Positions 15,283 to 25,709 of a stretch of DNA of 38,255 nucleotides are shown here, one piece after another (position 1 is the first letter of the stretch; the number at the start of each line of letters is the position of its first letter). The notes below the pieces were generated by a model. It was not told the origin of the DNA and did no database searches. It saw only the letters and a list, made by a program, of their open reading frames with translations. A program made the position numbers and the translations under genes. Source of the DNA: an uncultured Rhizobiaceae group bacterium (GTDB lineage: Bacteria; Pseudomonadota; Alphaproteobacteria; Rhizobiales; Rhizobiaceae); contig CALIOE010000131.1 of NCBI GenBank assembly GCA_938044775.1, forward strand, positions 1 to 38,255, read 5' to 3'.

Positions 15283-15807
15283 TCAGGGGAGCTTTTCGTA
15301 ACCGTCTTTAAAGCCGTCCAGATCAACAGGAATGCCGATGCCTTCTTCGGGTGTCTCGAAGACGATGAAGGTGGCATTTTGACCGGTCTGCATTGCGGTT
15401 AGCAAATCGTCCTTGAGAATTACTTCTGCATAACAACCGTCTGAAAAACAGCGTACGAAATACGCGCGGCCGAGATCCTTGCCGTCAATGTTTAACCCCA
15501 GGCCATTGGGTAAAATCACACCGAGTGGCGCCAGAACCCTGAGGATCCGAGCCTTCTTGTCAGCTGTCTTCAGCACGACAACTGAGAGACCGACTTCGTT
15601 CCTGTCCTCCGCGACCACATTCTGCATGAGGACGCATTGTTCGGTATTGGCGCCTGCTGGTGTGTCGCACAGAATAGACCAGGCGCCGTGCTTCGAGGAA
15701 ACTTTGCCGCCAACACCCTGGGCCGATGCGCCGGAAACAGCTGCGCTGCCCAATAGAACTGCTCCGACAAGACCAAAAAGAGAACGCATCGCGCGTATCC
15801 GAATCAT
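15283..15807 (-). CDS. Invasion-associated locus B (IalB) family secreted protein
   Basis: A 174-residue protein with a signal peptide (likely cleaved near VSGASAQ, residue 30) and the IalB domain. It contains four cysteines, Cys47 (WSILCDT), Cys58 (EQCVLMQ), Cys120 and Cys125 (VRCFSDGCYAEV), spaced as in the family, where they probably form two disulfides. IalB was named for Bartonella erythrocyte invasion, but homologues are widespread in free-living alphaproteobacteria, so the name does not imply virulence. A second start at 15789 is possible. It is divergent from ctaC with a 287-base intergenic region. Confidence 0.9.
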   Translation of the reverse strand: MIRIRAMRSLFGLVGAVLLGSAAVSGASAQGVGGKVSSKHGAWSILCDTPAGANTEQCVLMQNVVAEDRNEVGLSVVVLKTADKKARILRVLAPLGVILPNGLGLNIDGKDLGRAYFVRCFSDGCYAEVILKDDLLTAMQTGQNATFIVFETPEEGIGIPVDLDGFKDGYEKLP

Positions 15808-16094
15808 CTGAAATATCCAATGAATATGTGCCGCGCCTGAGCGCTAAAGAAAACCCCGGGCTGCGGCAAATGTTTGCAGTCGCCCAACCATCTCAGCCCC
15901 TTGCGCGGAGGCAACAGGGAAATTACGGCCATCAGAGGGCAAAATTATCTGAATTCAGGGGGCTGAAAGAAAAAATGCCGCAATCTGGATAGCTGGACGT
16001 CTTGCAGCCTATGCAGCATTGTGGTTCACAGGCGCTGACGCACGGACGCTTCTGGGAGCCATGCCGTGATCAACCAAAAACCGGAGAATGTTGG
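15808..16094. other. Divergent regulatory region between ialB-like gene and ctaC
   Basis: This 287-base region must hold the promoters for the ialB-like gene (minus) and the ctaC operon (plus). I find no convincing -35/-10 pair and no FNR-type TTGAT-N4-ATCAA box. No repeat or RNA gene is visible. The in-frame extension of ctaC to 16002 has no signal peptide and is not considered coding. Confidence 0.5.
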
Positions 16095-17039
16095 ATGAGA
16101 AATCCAATCAAAAAATTCGCACGAGCCAGCATTGCAGGACTAGCCGGAGCATTCGCAACCGGCGCAGCCGCATGGGCCGCGCAGCCCACACCCTGGCAGA
16201 AATGGCATCAGCCGGCAGCCTCCCCCAATATGGAAGAAATCATCTGGTTTGATTGGTACACATTATGGTTCATCGTACCGATTACCCTGTTTGTCGTTGC
16301 TCTGCTGGCGATTGTTGCCGTACGCTACAACGCTAAGGCCAATCCTGAACCGTCAACGACCACCCACAATACATTGATTGAAGTGGTCTGGACGCTCGCC
16401 CCGGTGGTAATTCTTGTCGCCCTGGCTATCCCGTCCTTCCGCCTGCTGACCACTCAGCTCACACCACCTCAGAATCCGGCATTGACGATTAAGGCCACCG
16501 GCTATCAGTGGTATTGGGGTTTTGAGTACCAGGATCTCGATGCTGAGATCGCCTTTGAAGCCCGTCCGATTGGATCCGAAGTCGTGGCAGGTAGCGCGGA
16601 AGCGGCTCAAAAGGAGCGCGAAGATTCTGGAAAAACTGACCTGGCCCAGTATCCGCGACTTTTGGCTGTCGACAACGAGCTCGTTGTCCCGGTAGGTCAA
16701 ACGGTACGGGTGCTGGTGACTGCGGGTGACGTTATTCACAATTTTGCAATGCCGGCATTCGGCCTGAAAATGGACGGCATTCCCGGTCGAATGAACGAAA
16801 CACATTTCACAGCGACGAAAGAAGGCCTCTATTACGGCCAGTGTTCCGAGCTCTGCGGCATCTATCACGCATACATGCCTCTGGCGATCCGCGTTGTGTC
16901 AGAAGATGATTTTGCCACTTGGGCTGATATGGCCAGTGACGACGTCGGAGCGGCGAACAGAGCGCTCATGGCAACACTCGATGAACAGAAAAAGAAAATA
17001 GATGTCGCCAGCAAGTCTGCCGAGCAGACAAGCAATTAA
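16095..17039 (+). CDS. ctaC: Cytochrome c oxidase subunit II
   Basis: A 314-residue subunit that takes electrons from cytochrome c through the CuA centre. After a signal-like N terminus (cut near AWAAQ, residue 30) come two membrane helices (about 57-77 and 96-113) and a periplasmic cupredoxin domain. CuA ligands are all present: His215, Cys250, Glu252, Cys254, His258 and Met261 in GQCSELCGIYHAYM. The aromatic patch YQWYWGFEY (137-145) is the electron entry path. ATG 16095 has GGAG 8 bases upstream, which sets this start over a longer frame. ctaD follows after 15 bases. Confidence 0.97.
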   Translation: MRNPIKKFARASIAGLAGAFATGAAAWAAQPTPWQKWHQPAASPNMEEIIWFDWYTLWFIVPITLFVVALLAIVAVRYNAKANPEPSTTTHNTLIEVVWTLAPVVILVALAIPSFRLLTTQLTPPQNPALTIKATGYQWYWGFEYQDLDAEIAFEARPIGSEVVAGSAEAAQKEREDSGKTDLAQYPRLLAVDNELVVPVGQTVRVLVTAGDVIHNFAMPAFGLKMDGIPGRMNETHFTATKEGLYYGQCSELCGIYHAYMPLAIRVVSEDDFATWADMASDDVGAANRALMATLDEQKKKIDVASKSAEQTSN

Positions 17040-17051
17040 GGGGATCGATAG

Positions 17052-18656
<1,605 letters not shown>

Positions 18657-18666
18657 TTGAAATCGA

Positions 18667-18705
18667 AGCCCGCTCCGGACGATTCCGGCGCGGGTTTGTT
18701 TGTTG
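18667..18705 (+). terminator. Hairpin downstream of ctaD, possible partial terminator
   Basis: GCCCGC (18668-18673) pairs with GCGGGT (18690-18695). After a one-base mismatch an inner CCGGA/TCCGG stem (18675-18679, 18684-18688) closes a CGAT loop. The tract that follows, TTTGTTTGTTG, is T-rich but interrupted. It may attenuate transcription between the oxidase subunit genes and the assembly genes. Confidence 0.55.
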
Positions 18706-18747
18706 ACAATTGAGCGGGGCCTCGTGGCCCCGTTGGTGAAAGAAAAG

Positions 18748-19698
18748 ATGTCATCTGTAGAAAACAGTGCCGGTATCTACGACGTGTCGCACGCCATGCC
18801 GGGCGACTATTTTTCGTTGATGAAACCGCGAGTCATGCGGCTGGTCGTGTTTACGGCGCTCGCGGGCATGCTGGTTGCGCCGGGTGCCATTGATCCGGTC
18901 ATCGGCCTGATTTCGATTCTTTGCATCGCCATTGGTGCCGGTGCGTCCGGCGCCCTTAATATGTGGTTTGATGCCGATATCGACGCCGTCATGACCCGCA
19001 CCGCAAACCGACCAATACCGGCCGGCAATGTGACCGCCAACGAGGCGCTGAATTTCGGCGTTGTACTGTCAGTTCTGTCTGTTTTGACATTGGGATTGCT
19101 GGTCAATTGGGTTGCCGGTGGTCTGCTTGCATTCACGATTTTTTTCTATGCCGTCATTTACACAATGTGGCTGAAGCGTTCCACGCCGCAGAATATTGTG
19201 ATCGGCGGGGCAGCCGGCGCCTTTCCTCCCATGATTGGCTGGGCTTGCGTATCAGGCAGCCTGACCTTGGAAGGAATTGTTCTATTTGCCATCATCTTTG
19301 TCTGGACGCCGCCGCACTTTTGGGCGTTGGCGCTCTGGAAAATGCGCGACTACGATGATGCGCACGTGCCGATGATGCCGAATGTTGTCGGTGAGAAGTC
19401 CACCCGGAACCAAATGCTGGCTTACTCGCTTCTCCTCGCACCTGTGGGTGTTGCGCCTGCTTTGATGGGATTTGGCGGTTTGACATATGCCGTCGTTTCT
19501 GCGGTTTCCGGGGCTGTGTTTCTGTGGCTGGCCTACAAGGTCTGGCTTAATGGCGGTGAAGACGCCCGGCTTATGGCGGAAAAGAGGTTGTTCGGATTTT
19601 CGATCTTTTACCTCTTCGCTCTGTTCGGCACGTTATTCCTGGAGGCGGTCGTGTTCCGCCTGACGGGCATCCAGTATCTACTTGCGGGTGTGCTGTGA
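18748..19698 (+). CDS. ctaB: Protoheme IX farnesyltransferase (heme O synthase)
   Basis: A 316-residue UbiA-superfamily membrane enzyme that joins farnesyl diphosphate to heme B, giving heme O, the precursor of heme A. The first aspartate motif is [15 protein letters not shown] and the second region is [14 protein letters not shown]. Nine membrane helices are apparent. ATG 18748 is chosen because the upstream frame from 18700 overlaps the hairpin after ctaD and starts without a binding site, and GAAAG lies close to 18748. The stop overlaps the next start by one base (TGATG). Confidence 0.96.
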   Translation: MSSVENSAGIYDVSHAMPGDYFSLMKPRVMRLVVFTALAGMLVAPGAIDPVIGLISILCIAIGAGASGALNMWFDADIDAVMTRTANRPIPAGNVTANEALNFGVVLSVLSVLTLGLLVNWVAGGLLAFTIFFYAVIYTMWLKRSTPQNIVIGGAAGAFPPMIGWACVSGSLTLEGIVLFAIIFVWTPPHFWALALWKMRDYDDAHVPMMPNVVGEKSTRNQMLAYSLLLAPVGVAPALMGFGGLTYAVVSAVSGAVFLWLAYKVWLNGGEDARLMAEKRLFGFSIFYLFALFGTLFLEAVVFRLTGIQYLLAGVL

Positions 19699-19901
19699 TG
19701 ACGACTCGCGAAAGCAATGCTCAGGATATCGAGCGGGTCGCGCTGACGGAGAAGCAGCAGCGATCGCGACGCAGCCGTAACATCGCCATAGGCCTGTCGC
19801 TGTTCGCGCTCGTCGTTGTATTTTACGGGGCAACAATATCCAAGTTCGGCCCACAGATCATGGACCGCCACATTGAATCAGGCGGGGGCTTCAACCAGTG
19901 A
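19698..19901 (+). CDS. CoxF-like small cytochrome oxidase assembly protein
   Basis: A 67-residue single-span protein. The N-terminal 32 residues are charged ([11 protein letters not shown]), followed by one helix (about residues 31-48) and a short periplasmic tail containing [12 protein letters not shown]. Small proteins of this kind between ctaB and ctaG in rhizobia are called CoxF and are thought to help oxidase assembly, but the exact role is not established. Its ATG shares a base with the ctaB stop (TGATG), and its TGA overlaps the GTG start of ctaG. That ties three genes into a translational chain and suggests a fixed stoichiometry. Confidence 0.78.
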   Translation: MTTRESNAQDIERVALTEKQQRSRRSRNIAIGLSLFALVVVFYGATISKFGPQIMDRHIESGGGFNQ

Positions 19902-20500
19902 ATCAACACCGGAGATCTTCGCTTAAGGATACGCGCGTCGTTGTGATGTGTCTGGGAATGACATTCGGCATGCTCGGCATGGCTTATGCTGCCGTTCCGC
20001 TCTACGAGATTTTCTGTCAGGTCACAGGATATGGCGGTACCACCCAGCGGTCGGAAGCGACGACCGGTGAAGTGCTGGCCCGGAATATCACGGTACGGTT
20101 TGACGCCAATGTTTCGAATGAACTCAACTGGGAATTCAAGCCCAGGCAACGTTCAATCACGCTGCAGATAGGTGAAAAGGGCCAGGCTTCTTATGTGTCG
20201 CGAAACACCGGCACGGATACGAGCTTTGGCATGGCGACATTTAACGTGTCTCCGCAGGCAGCTGGCGCCTATTTCAACAAAATCGAATGTTTCTGTTTTA
20301 CCGAACAGGAATTGCGCCCCGGTCAGGAAGTCGACATGCCCGTCGTCTTCTTCGTGGATCCGGAAATAGTCGACGATCCGCTGCTCAAGGACGTAAAGGC
20401 GATTACGCTGTCTTACACGTTCTTTCCCGACGAAGATGCGGGGGAAGCGGTTACCGATGCAAATGACACTGTAAAAACGGGCGAAAAACCCAAAACTTAG
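19898..20500 (+). CDS. ctaG: Cytochrome c oxidase assembly protein CtaG (Cox11)
   Basis: A 200-residue Cox11-type copper chaperone that delivers copper to CuB of subunit I. One N-terminal membrane anchor (about residues 15-33) precedes a periplasmic Ig-like domain. Copper is bound by Cys131 and Cys133 in ECFCFTEQ, with Cys40 in [11 protein letters not shown] near the membrane also conserved. The start is GTG 19898, overlapping the previous stop by 4 bases (GTGA). A small hairpin without a T-run follows the stop at 20511-20524, and ctaE begins 59 bases later. Confidence 0.96.
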   Translation: MNQHRRSSLKDTRVVVMCLGMTFGMLGMAYAAVPLYEIFCQVTGYGGTTQRSEATTGEVLARNITVRFDANVSNELNWEFKPRQRSITLQIGEKGQASYVSRNTGTDTSFGMATFNVSPQAAGAYFNKIECFCFTEQELRPGQEVDMPVVFFVDPEIVDDPLLKDVKAITLSYTFFPDEDAGEAVTDANDTVKTGEKPKT

Positions 20501-20559
20501 CTATTGAATTCACACCGGCGTGTGTAAAAAGACAATCAAGGGAAATGCTGGAAACCGAC

Positions 20560-21429
20560 ATGGCTGAAGCACACACAAAAAATCACGACTATCACATCAT
20601 TGACCCAAGCCCCTGGCCGTTTATCGGTTCCATCGGGGCGCTGCTTATGGCCATCGGTGGCATTGTGTGGATGCAGTCCCTGAAAGTCGAAGGCGCTTCA
20701 ACACTGGGTATGAGCGGTCCGTGGGTCTTCACGATCGGGCTTCTGATTGTTCTTTACGTCATGTACGGCTGGTGGGCCGACACCGTAAAAGAAGCCCATG
20801 CAGGCGATCACACCCAGGTTGTGTCACTGCATCTGCGCTATGGCATGATCATGTTCATTGCTTCTGAGGTAATGTTCTTTGTTGCATGGTTTTGGGCTTT
20901 CTTCGATGCCTCCCTGTATCCGGGTGAGGCCATCCAGTTTGCCCGCACCGAACATACCGGCGGCCAATGGCCACCCGCCAATATCAGTGTTCTCGATCCC
21001 TTGCACCTGCCTCTGTTCAACACGGTGACCCTGTTGCTTTCGGGCACAACCGTAACCTGGGCACATCATTCGCTCCTGGAAGGAGATCGCAAGGGGTTGA
21101 TCTGGGGGCTCGTCCTTACCGTTGTCCTTGGTCTTATCTTTACAGCTGTTCAGGCACTCGAATATGCACAGGCACCGTTCGCGTTCAAAGATTCGATCTA
21201 CGGCGCGACATTCTTCATGGCGACAGGTTTCCACGGTTTCCACGTGCTGGTCGGAACGATCTTCCTGGTCGTCTGCCTCGTCCGCGCCATGATGGGGCAC
21301 TTCACAGCGAAACAACATTTCGGTTTCGAGGCCGCCGCCTGGTACTGGCACTTCGTTGACGTCGTCTGGTTGTTCCTGTTTTTTGCCGTATACATTTGGG
21401 CTTCCCAGGGGGGAACGATCGCCCATTGA
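20560..21429 (+). CDS. ctaE: Cytochrome c oxidase subunit III
   Basis: A 289-residue, seven-helix subunit III, which stabilises the oxidase core and the D proton channel. Conserved features are DYHIIDPSPWPFIGS near the start, FIASEVMFFVAWFWAFF, the HTGGQWPP loop, and the closing WYWHFVDVVWLFLFFAVY with the family histidine/aspartate. ATG 20560 is preferred over 20545 because the AAGGGAA site sits only 2 bases from the upstream ATG, whereas GGAAAC lies at a workable distance before 20560. A strong terminator follows. Confidence 0.97.
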   Translation: MAEAHTKNHDYHIIDPSPWPFIGSIGALLMAIGGIVWMQSLKVEGASTLGMSGPWVFTIGLLIVLYVMYGWWADTVKEAHAGDHTQVVSLHLRYGMIMFIASEVMFFVAWFWAFFDASLYPGEAIQFARTEHTGGQWPPANISVLDPLHLPLFNTVTLLLSGTTVTWAHHSLLEGDRKGLIWGLVLTVVLGLIFTAVQALEYAQAPFAFKDSIYGATFFMATGFHGFHVLVGTIFLVVCLVRAMMGHFTAKQHFGFEAAAWYWHFVDVVWLFLFFAVYIWASQGGTIAH

Positions 21430-21456
21430 TCGGCGACACAGGGACAAATTCACGGG

Positions 21457-21490
21457 GGGCGGCTTTTCTTTGGGAAGCCGCCCTTTTTTT
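21457..21490 (+). terminator. Intrinsic terminator after ctaE
   Basis: GGGCGGCTT (21457-21465) pairs perfectly with AAGCCGCCC (21475-21483), and seven T residues follow. It closes the oxidase transcript, though DUF983 and SURF1 continue on the same strand. Confidence 0.93.
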
Positions 21491-21503
21491 GGAAAGCTGT
21501 ACG

Positions 21504-21884
21504 ATGAAATCAAATCACTTTCCCGACCTCGATCCAGTCCCCACTGGAATCAAGGGGCGCTGCCCTCGATGCGGCGAGGGCGCTCTTTTTACGGGCTTAC
21601 TGACGGTCAAAGAGAGCTGCTCTGCCTGCCGGATGGACTTTGATTTCGAGGACTCAGGCGATGGTCCAACAGTTTTCATCATTATGGGAATGGGGTTTCT
21701 GGTTTTGGGCATGGTGCTCATCGTAGAACTGAACTATCAGCCCTCGGTCTGGGTGCACGTTGTGGTCTGGCCAATCGTTGTGCTGGCTATCGGACTGCCC
21801 GCCCTGCGGATCGTTAAGGGTGTGCTCATAGCGTTGCAATTCAAGCACGATGCCGCACAGGGAAAGATTGATCGCGCCGACTAG
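21504..21884 (+). CDS. DUF983 family zinc-ribbon membrane protein
   Basis: A 126-residue protein with a cytoplasmic zinc-ribbon (Cys20-x-x-Cys23 in RCPRCGEG and Cys39-x-x-Cys42 in SCSACRMDF) and two membrane helices (about 52-74 and 80-102). DUF983 genes lie next to cytochrome oxidase genes across alphaproteobacteria, which suggests an assembly role, but the function is not established. ATG 21504 has a GGAAAG stretch 8-13 bases upstream and follows the ctaE terminator by 13 bases. SURF1 begins 9 bases after its stop. Confidence 0.85.
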   Translation: MKSNHFPDLDPVPTGIKGRCPRCGEGALFTGLLTVKESCSACRMDFDFEDSGDGPTVFIIMGMGFLVLGMVLIVELNYQPSVWVHVVVWPIVVLAIGLPALRIVKGVLIALQFKHDAAQGKIDRAD

Positions 21885-21893
21885 GCAGACCAT

Positions 21894-22640
21894 ATGACAA
21901 TAATGAAGCTATCGCATTTCATTCTGGCGGCTTGTATCGCACTCGGCATATCTGTCTTGACCGGTCTGGGTATCTGGCAAATCCAGCGGCTTGACTGGAA
22001 AGAGGGACTAATAAAGCGGGTACAACAAAACCTGGACAATGCGCCGCTTACCATCGAGCAAATTGAGCAATTGCGAGTAGCAGGGGAGGATTTCGAATAC
22101 CGTCCGGCGATCGTTAGCGGGACATTCGACCATAGCAAAGAACAGCACTTTTTCGCGCCCTATAAGGGGCAATCGGGTTACTTCATTTATACGCCACTAA
22201 CGCGCGAGAACGGGCAAATTGTTTTCATAAACCGGGGTTTCGTTCCTTATGAGATCAAGGAGCCGGGCCTGCGCGCCGCAGGTCAGGTCGGAGGGATTGT
22301 AACAGTCAAGGGACTCGCCCGCTCCGCCCCGAAGGAAAGGCCCAATAGCGCGGTCTACGACAACGATCTGGAGAAGAATGTCTTTCACTGGAAGTCAATT
22401 ACCCAGATGTTTGGACGGGCTTACGACAAGACAAATGTCAGCCGGATACCGTTCTTCATCGATGCCGGCGACGAAACCAACCCCGGAGGTCTCCCGGTCG
22501 GTGGCGTTACCCGCATCAGCTTCCCCAATAGTCACTTGCAATATGCCGTGACCTGGTTTGGTCTCGCCTTAGCCCTGTTATGTGTTGGCGGCTATTTTCT
22601 GTTCACGCGCGTTCGGCAGTCTGACGAAGCTAATGCCTGA
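21894..22640 (+). CDS. SURF1 family cytochrome oxidase assembly protein
   Basis: A 248-residue protein with the SURF1 topology: one membrane helix at each end (about 8-26 and 219-238) and a periplasmic domain between. The N-terminal motif GIWQIQRLDWKEGLI and the C-terminal NSHLQYAVTWFGLALALL match the family. Bacterial SURF1 (Shy1-like) assists heme A insertion into subunit I, so it belongs functionally with the genes upstream. The start is ATG 21894, and ATG 21903 is also possible because neither has a strong ribosome-binding site. The gene follows the DUF983 stop by 9 bases. Confidence 0.93.
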   Translation: MTIMKLSHFILAACIALGISVLTGLGIWQIQRLDWKEGLIKRVQQNLDNAPLTIEQIEQLRVAGEDFEYRPAIVSGTFDHSKEQHFFAPYKGQSGYFIYTPLTRENGQIVFINRGFVPYEIKEPGLRAAGQVGGIVTVKGLARSAPKERPNSAVYDNDLEKNVFHWKSITQMFGRAYDKTNVSRIPFFIDAGDETNPGGLPVGGVTRISFPNSHLQYAVTWFGLALALLCVGGYFLFTRVRQSDEANA

Positions 22641-22711
22641 AGCCAACACTGGAAATCCATTGATGATGGCGTTAGCGTTCACGGTGTCGATACAAAGGTC
22701 TCGCAACATTC

Positions 22712-23728
22712 ATGTCAGTTGAATCACCGATCCAACAGAAGGCCAGGCTCTTGCTCTGTGGTCCGCGCGGATTCTGCGCGGGTGTGGACCGGGCCATCCA
22801 GATTGTCGTTCTGGCACTCAAAAAATATGGCGCGCCGGTCTATGTCCGACACGAAATCGTACACAACAAATATGTGGTCGAGGGGCTGCGTGAAAGGGGA
22901 GCTGTGTTTGTCGAGAGTCTTTCAGAGGTACCCGAGACCGAACAGCCTGTGATATTTTCTGCCCACGGGGTCCCCAAGTCGGTGCCAGCGGCGGCTGAGA
23001 GCCGCAATATGCTCTATCTTGACGCTACATGCCCGCTGGTTTCCAAAGTTCACAAGCAGGCGATGCTTCATGATCGTCGCGGGCGCCATGTGCTGCTTGT
23101 TGGCCACAAGGGACATCCGGAAGTCGTCGGAACCATGGGGCAATTGCCCGAAGGCGCCTCCACATTGATTGAAACCCTAAAAGACGCAGATGCATTTGAT
23201 CCTCCGCAGGGCATGCAATTGGGTTTTGTCACCCAGACCACGCTTTCGGTGGACGATACGGCAGACATCATCAACCGACTGCAGGAGCGGTTTCCGGATA
23301 TTCAGGCCCCGGCCGCTGAGTCAATTTGCTACGCCACCACAAACCGGCAAGAATCGGTCAAGGCTGCCGCATCTGGAGCAGACCTGTTTTTGATTGTCGG
23401 CGCACCAAATTCCTCTAATTCAAAGCGATTGGTTGAGGTTGCGTTACGGGCAGGGGCGTCGCGCAGCAAGTTGGTGCAGAACGCTACAGAGATCCCCTGG
23501 GACTGTCTGGATGACCATGAAGGTGAAGTAACCATCGCCCTGTCGGCGGGTGCTTCCGCACCCGAAATTCTCGTCAGTGAGATCGTTGAAGCCGTCCGTC
23601 AACGCTTTGACCTGACCGTGGAACTTTCGGAAACCGTGGTCGAAGACGAGAATTTCCTGGTGATGCGCGACCTGCGCGACCTGCCACTGGAACCAGCCGA
23701 CATGGCCTTCGTGAACGGTCCTGCATAG
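22712..23728 (+). CDS. ispH: 4-hydroxy-3-methylbut-2-enyl diphosphate reductase
   Basis: A 338-residue IspH (LytB) that performs the last step of the MEP isoprenoid pathway, giving IPP and DMAPP. The three cysteines of the iron-sulfur cluster are Cys22 ([10 protein letters not shown]), Cys107 (DATCPLV) and Cys206 ([10 protein letters not shown]). The catalytic glutamate region is in the loop [10 protein letters not shown], and SSNSKRL is the conserved substrate segment. Length is normal. A C-terminal tail of about 15 residues extends past the usual end ([11 protein letters not shown]). Its stop is followed directly, with no gap, by the thrB start. Confidence 0.97.
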   Translation: MSVESPIQQKARLLLCGPRGFCAGVDRAIQIVVLALKKYGAPVYVRHEIVHNKYVVEGLRERGAVFVESLSEVPETEQPVIFSAHGVPKSVPAAAESRNMLYLDATCPLVSKVHKQAMLHDRRGRHVLLVGHKGHPEVVGTMGQLPEGASTLIETLKDADAFDPPQGMQLGFVTQTTLSVDDTADIINRLQERFPDIQAPAAESICYATTNRQESVKAAASGADLFLIVGAPNSSNSKRLVEVALRAGASRSKLVQNATEIPWDCLDDHEGEVTIALSAGASAPEILVSEIVEAVRQRFDLTVELSETVVEDENFLVMRDLRDLPLEPADMAFVNGPA

Positions 23729-24691
23729 ATGGCGGTCTACACTGAAGTATCCGACGAGGCGCTGGATCTCTTTCTGACAGACTATGATCTTGGGAAGGTT
23801 CAATCCCTCAAAGGGATTGCCGGTGGTGTCGAGAACACCAACTACATGCTCCACGCCGGCGGCGGACAATACATCCTGACTCTGTACGAAAAGCGCGTCG
23901 CAGAGGCCGACCTTCCGTTTTTCGTCGGTCTTATGGATCATCTGTCAAAAAAGGGATTCCCCTGTCCTTCCCCCATACGTAAACGAAACGGAGACGCCCT
24001 GGGCGTTGTCGAAGGACGGCCTGCGGCTCTTGTTACCTTTCTCGAGGGAATGGAAGTCAAACACCCCACTGCCGAACATTGCCGTATGGCTGGTGAGGCT
24101 ATGGCAACGTTGCACATCGACGCTGCAGATTTCACCATTCGCCGGGAAAACGCTCTGAACCCCGATGGCTGGAAACCTTTGGCCAAAGCCTGTCTGCCAC
24201 GCGCTGATGAGATCGAACCTGGAATGGCTTTGCTGATATCGCAGGAATTGAGCGACCTCACAGCGATCTGGCCCGACGATCTTCCAGCCGGAGTTGTTCA
24301 TGCTGACATGTTCAAAGACAACGTTTTCTTCCTGGACGGCAGCCTTTCAGGAATCATCGACTTCTATTTCGGGTGTAATGATTTTCTGGCTTACGATCTG
24401 GCGATCGCCATCAATGCTTGGTGTTTCGATGACGACACAGAATTTATGCCCGAACTCTCGAAAGCTTTGATTGGCGGTTATCAGTCTGTGCGAAAGCTCG
24501 AGCCAACGGAGGTAGATTGTTTGCCAGTTCTCGCCAGAGGTGCCGCACTTCGGTTTCTTCTTACACGGGTCAATGACTGGCTGAACGTACCGCCCGGGGC
24601 GCTTGTCATTCCCCACGACCCCAGGGTTTTCGCAAAGCGTCTTCGTTTTCATCAAAGAGTTCGAACCGCCAACAGCTACGGCATAGCATGA
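23729..24691 (+). CDS. thrB: Homoserine kinase (ThrB, APH-fold type)
   Basis: A 320-residue homoserine kinase of the aminoglycoside-phosphotransferase fold, the type found in many proteobacteria. The kinase loop [13 protein letters not shown] has His191, Asp193 and Asn198, and the metal residue Asp211 is in GIIDFYFG. It phosphorylates homoserine for threonine synthesis, which joins it to thrC at 32277-33674, in the same window but not in the same operon. ATG 23729 directly follows the ispH TAG, and its own stop overlaps the rnhA start (ATGA). Confidence 0.96.
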   Translation: MAVYTEVSDEALDLFLTDYDLGKVQSLKGIAGGVENTNYMLHAGGGQYILTLYEKRVAEADLPFFVGLMDHLSKKGFPCPSPIRKRNGDALGVVEGRPAALVTFLEGMEVKHPTAEHCRMAGEAMATLHIDAADFTIRRENALNPDGWKPLAKACLPRADEIEPGMALLISQELSDLTAIWPDDLPAGVVHADMFKDNVFFLDGSLSGIIDFYFGCNDFLAYDLAIAINAWCFDDDTEFMPELSKALIGGYQSVRKLEPTEVDCLPVLARGAALRFLLTRVNDWLNVPPGALVIPHDPRVFAKRLRFHQRVRTANSYGIA

Positions 24692-25137
24692 AAAACATTT
24701 CAATCTGGACTGACGGTGCTTGTTCCGGAAATCCTGGTCCGGGTGGTTGGGGTGCTCTTTTGCGCTCCGGCGACCACCAAAAGGAGCTCAGTGGCGGAGA
24801 TTTTGAAACCACCAACAATCGTATGGAACTCGTTGCTGCTATTGAGGCACTCAATGCACTCAAACAGCCATCGAACGTCGACCTCTATACCGACTCCCAG
24901 TATGTGAAAGGTGGAATGACCGGCTGGATTCACGGCTGGAAGAGAAATGGTTGGAAAACTTCAGCCAAAAAGCCGGTCAAAAATGTTGAGCTCTGGCAGG
25001 CACTGGATGAGGCGGTCAAACGACACCAGATCAACTGGCACTGGGTAAAAGGTCATGCCGGTCATGACGAGAACGAGCGAGCCGATGAGCTCGCTCGCAT
25101 GGGCATGGAGCCTTATAAACTCGGCCCCAACGACTGA
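24688..25137 (+). CDS. rnhA: Ribonuclease HI
   Basis: A 149-residue RNase HI that cleaves RNA in RNA-DNA hybrids. The active site is complete: Asp9 (WTDGACSG), Glu47 (NNRMELVA), Asp69 (YTDSQYV), His123 ([10 protein letters not shown]) and Asp133. It also has the basic handle region ([18 protein letters not shown]) of E. coli-type enzymes. The start overlaps the thrB stop by 4 bases (ATGA). It converges on the peroxiredoxin gene 16 bases away. Confidence 0.97.
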   Translation: MKNISIWTDGACSGNPGPGGWGALLRSGDHQKELSGGDFETTNNRMELVAAIEALNALKQPSNVDLYTDSQYVKGGMTGWIHGWKRNGWKTSAKKPVKNVELWQALDEAVKRHQINWHWVKGHAGHDENERADELARMGMEPYKLGPND

Positions 25138-25153
25138 GTGATCGTTGCAGCTG

Positions 25154-25639
25154 TTACAGCTGTTCAAGTATCGTTGCAGCAGAACTGGTATCGGCCTGAC
25201 CCGGGTTGGGCTCTTCGTTGAGTTTTGTCACCACGCCGTCATCGACAATCATCGAATAGCGTTTTGAGCGTATGCCCATTCCGGCGACACCAAGGTCGAT
25301 GTCCATGCCGATTGCCTTTGCGAATTCGGCGTTCCCATCGGACAGAAACTGCACTTTACCGGATGCGTTGCTCGCCTTTTCCCAGGCGCTCACGACGTGG
25401 ACATCGTTGACTGTAGTCACGACGATGGAATCAACGCCCTTTTCAAGAATGGCATCATGGTTCTCCACAAATCCCGGCATATGGTTGGCATGACACGTGG
25501 GCGTAAAGGCCCCCGGGACGGCAAAGAAGACGACCTTTTTACCCCCAAATATGTCGGCGGTGTTGGTCTTGGCGGGGCCATCTGCAGTCATGATGGTAAA
25601 TTCTGCATCAGGAATTCTGTCGCCAATGGTTATGGTCAT
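25154..25639 (-). CDS. Peroxiredoxin (Prx5-like, 1-Cys)
   Basis: A 161-residue Prx5-type peroxiredoxin with the active-site motif PGAFTPTCHANHMPGF and peroxidatic Cys49. No other cysteine is present, so it is a 1-Cys enzyme that must rely on glutathione, glutaredoxin or thioredoxin for resolution. It reduces hydrogen peroxide and alkyl hydroperoxides in the cytoplasm. The stop is followed on the minus strand by a repeat of CTGCAACGAT, the same bases that code its last residues. A DsbD-alpha-like gene lies 70 bases upstream on the same strand. Confidence 0.94.
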   Translation of the reverse strand: MTITIGDRIPDAEFTIMTADGPAKTNTADIFGGKKVVFFAVPGAFTPTCHANHMPGFVENHDAILEKGVDSIVVTTVNDVHVVSAWEKASNASGKVQFLSDGNAEFAKAIGMDIDLGVAGMGIRSKRYSMIVDDGVVTKLNEEPNPGQADTSSAATILEQL

Positions 25640-25709
25640 GGTGGCTGTCCTCAGAGCTTGTCACGGTGAAACAAATGAAGCCGCTTCGGTGGTGTCTCGT
25701 CAAGCCATG

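Noticed and set aside
15283..15807. A virulence factor because of the IalB name
   Set aside because: IalB homologues are common in free-living alphaproteobacteria, and nothing else here suggests pathogenicity.
20511..20524. CACAC/GTGTG hairpin after ctaG as a terminator
   Set aside because: The stem is only 5 bp and is followed by TAAAAA rather than a T-run, so termination on the plus strand is not supported.
20824..21513. A 229-codon minus-strand frame opposite ctaE
   Set aside because: It covers ctaE and the ctaE terminator, and its translation is low-complexity polar sequence with no start signal.
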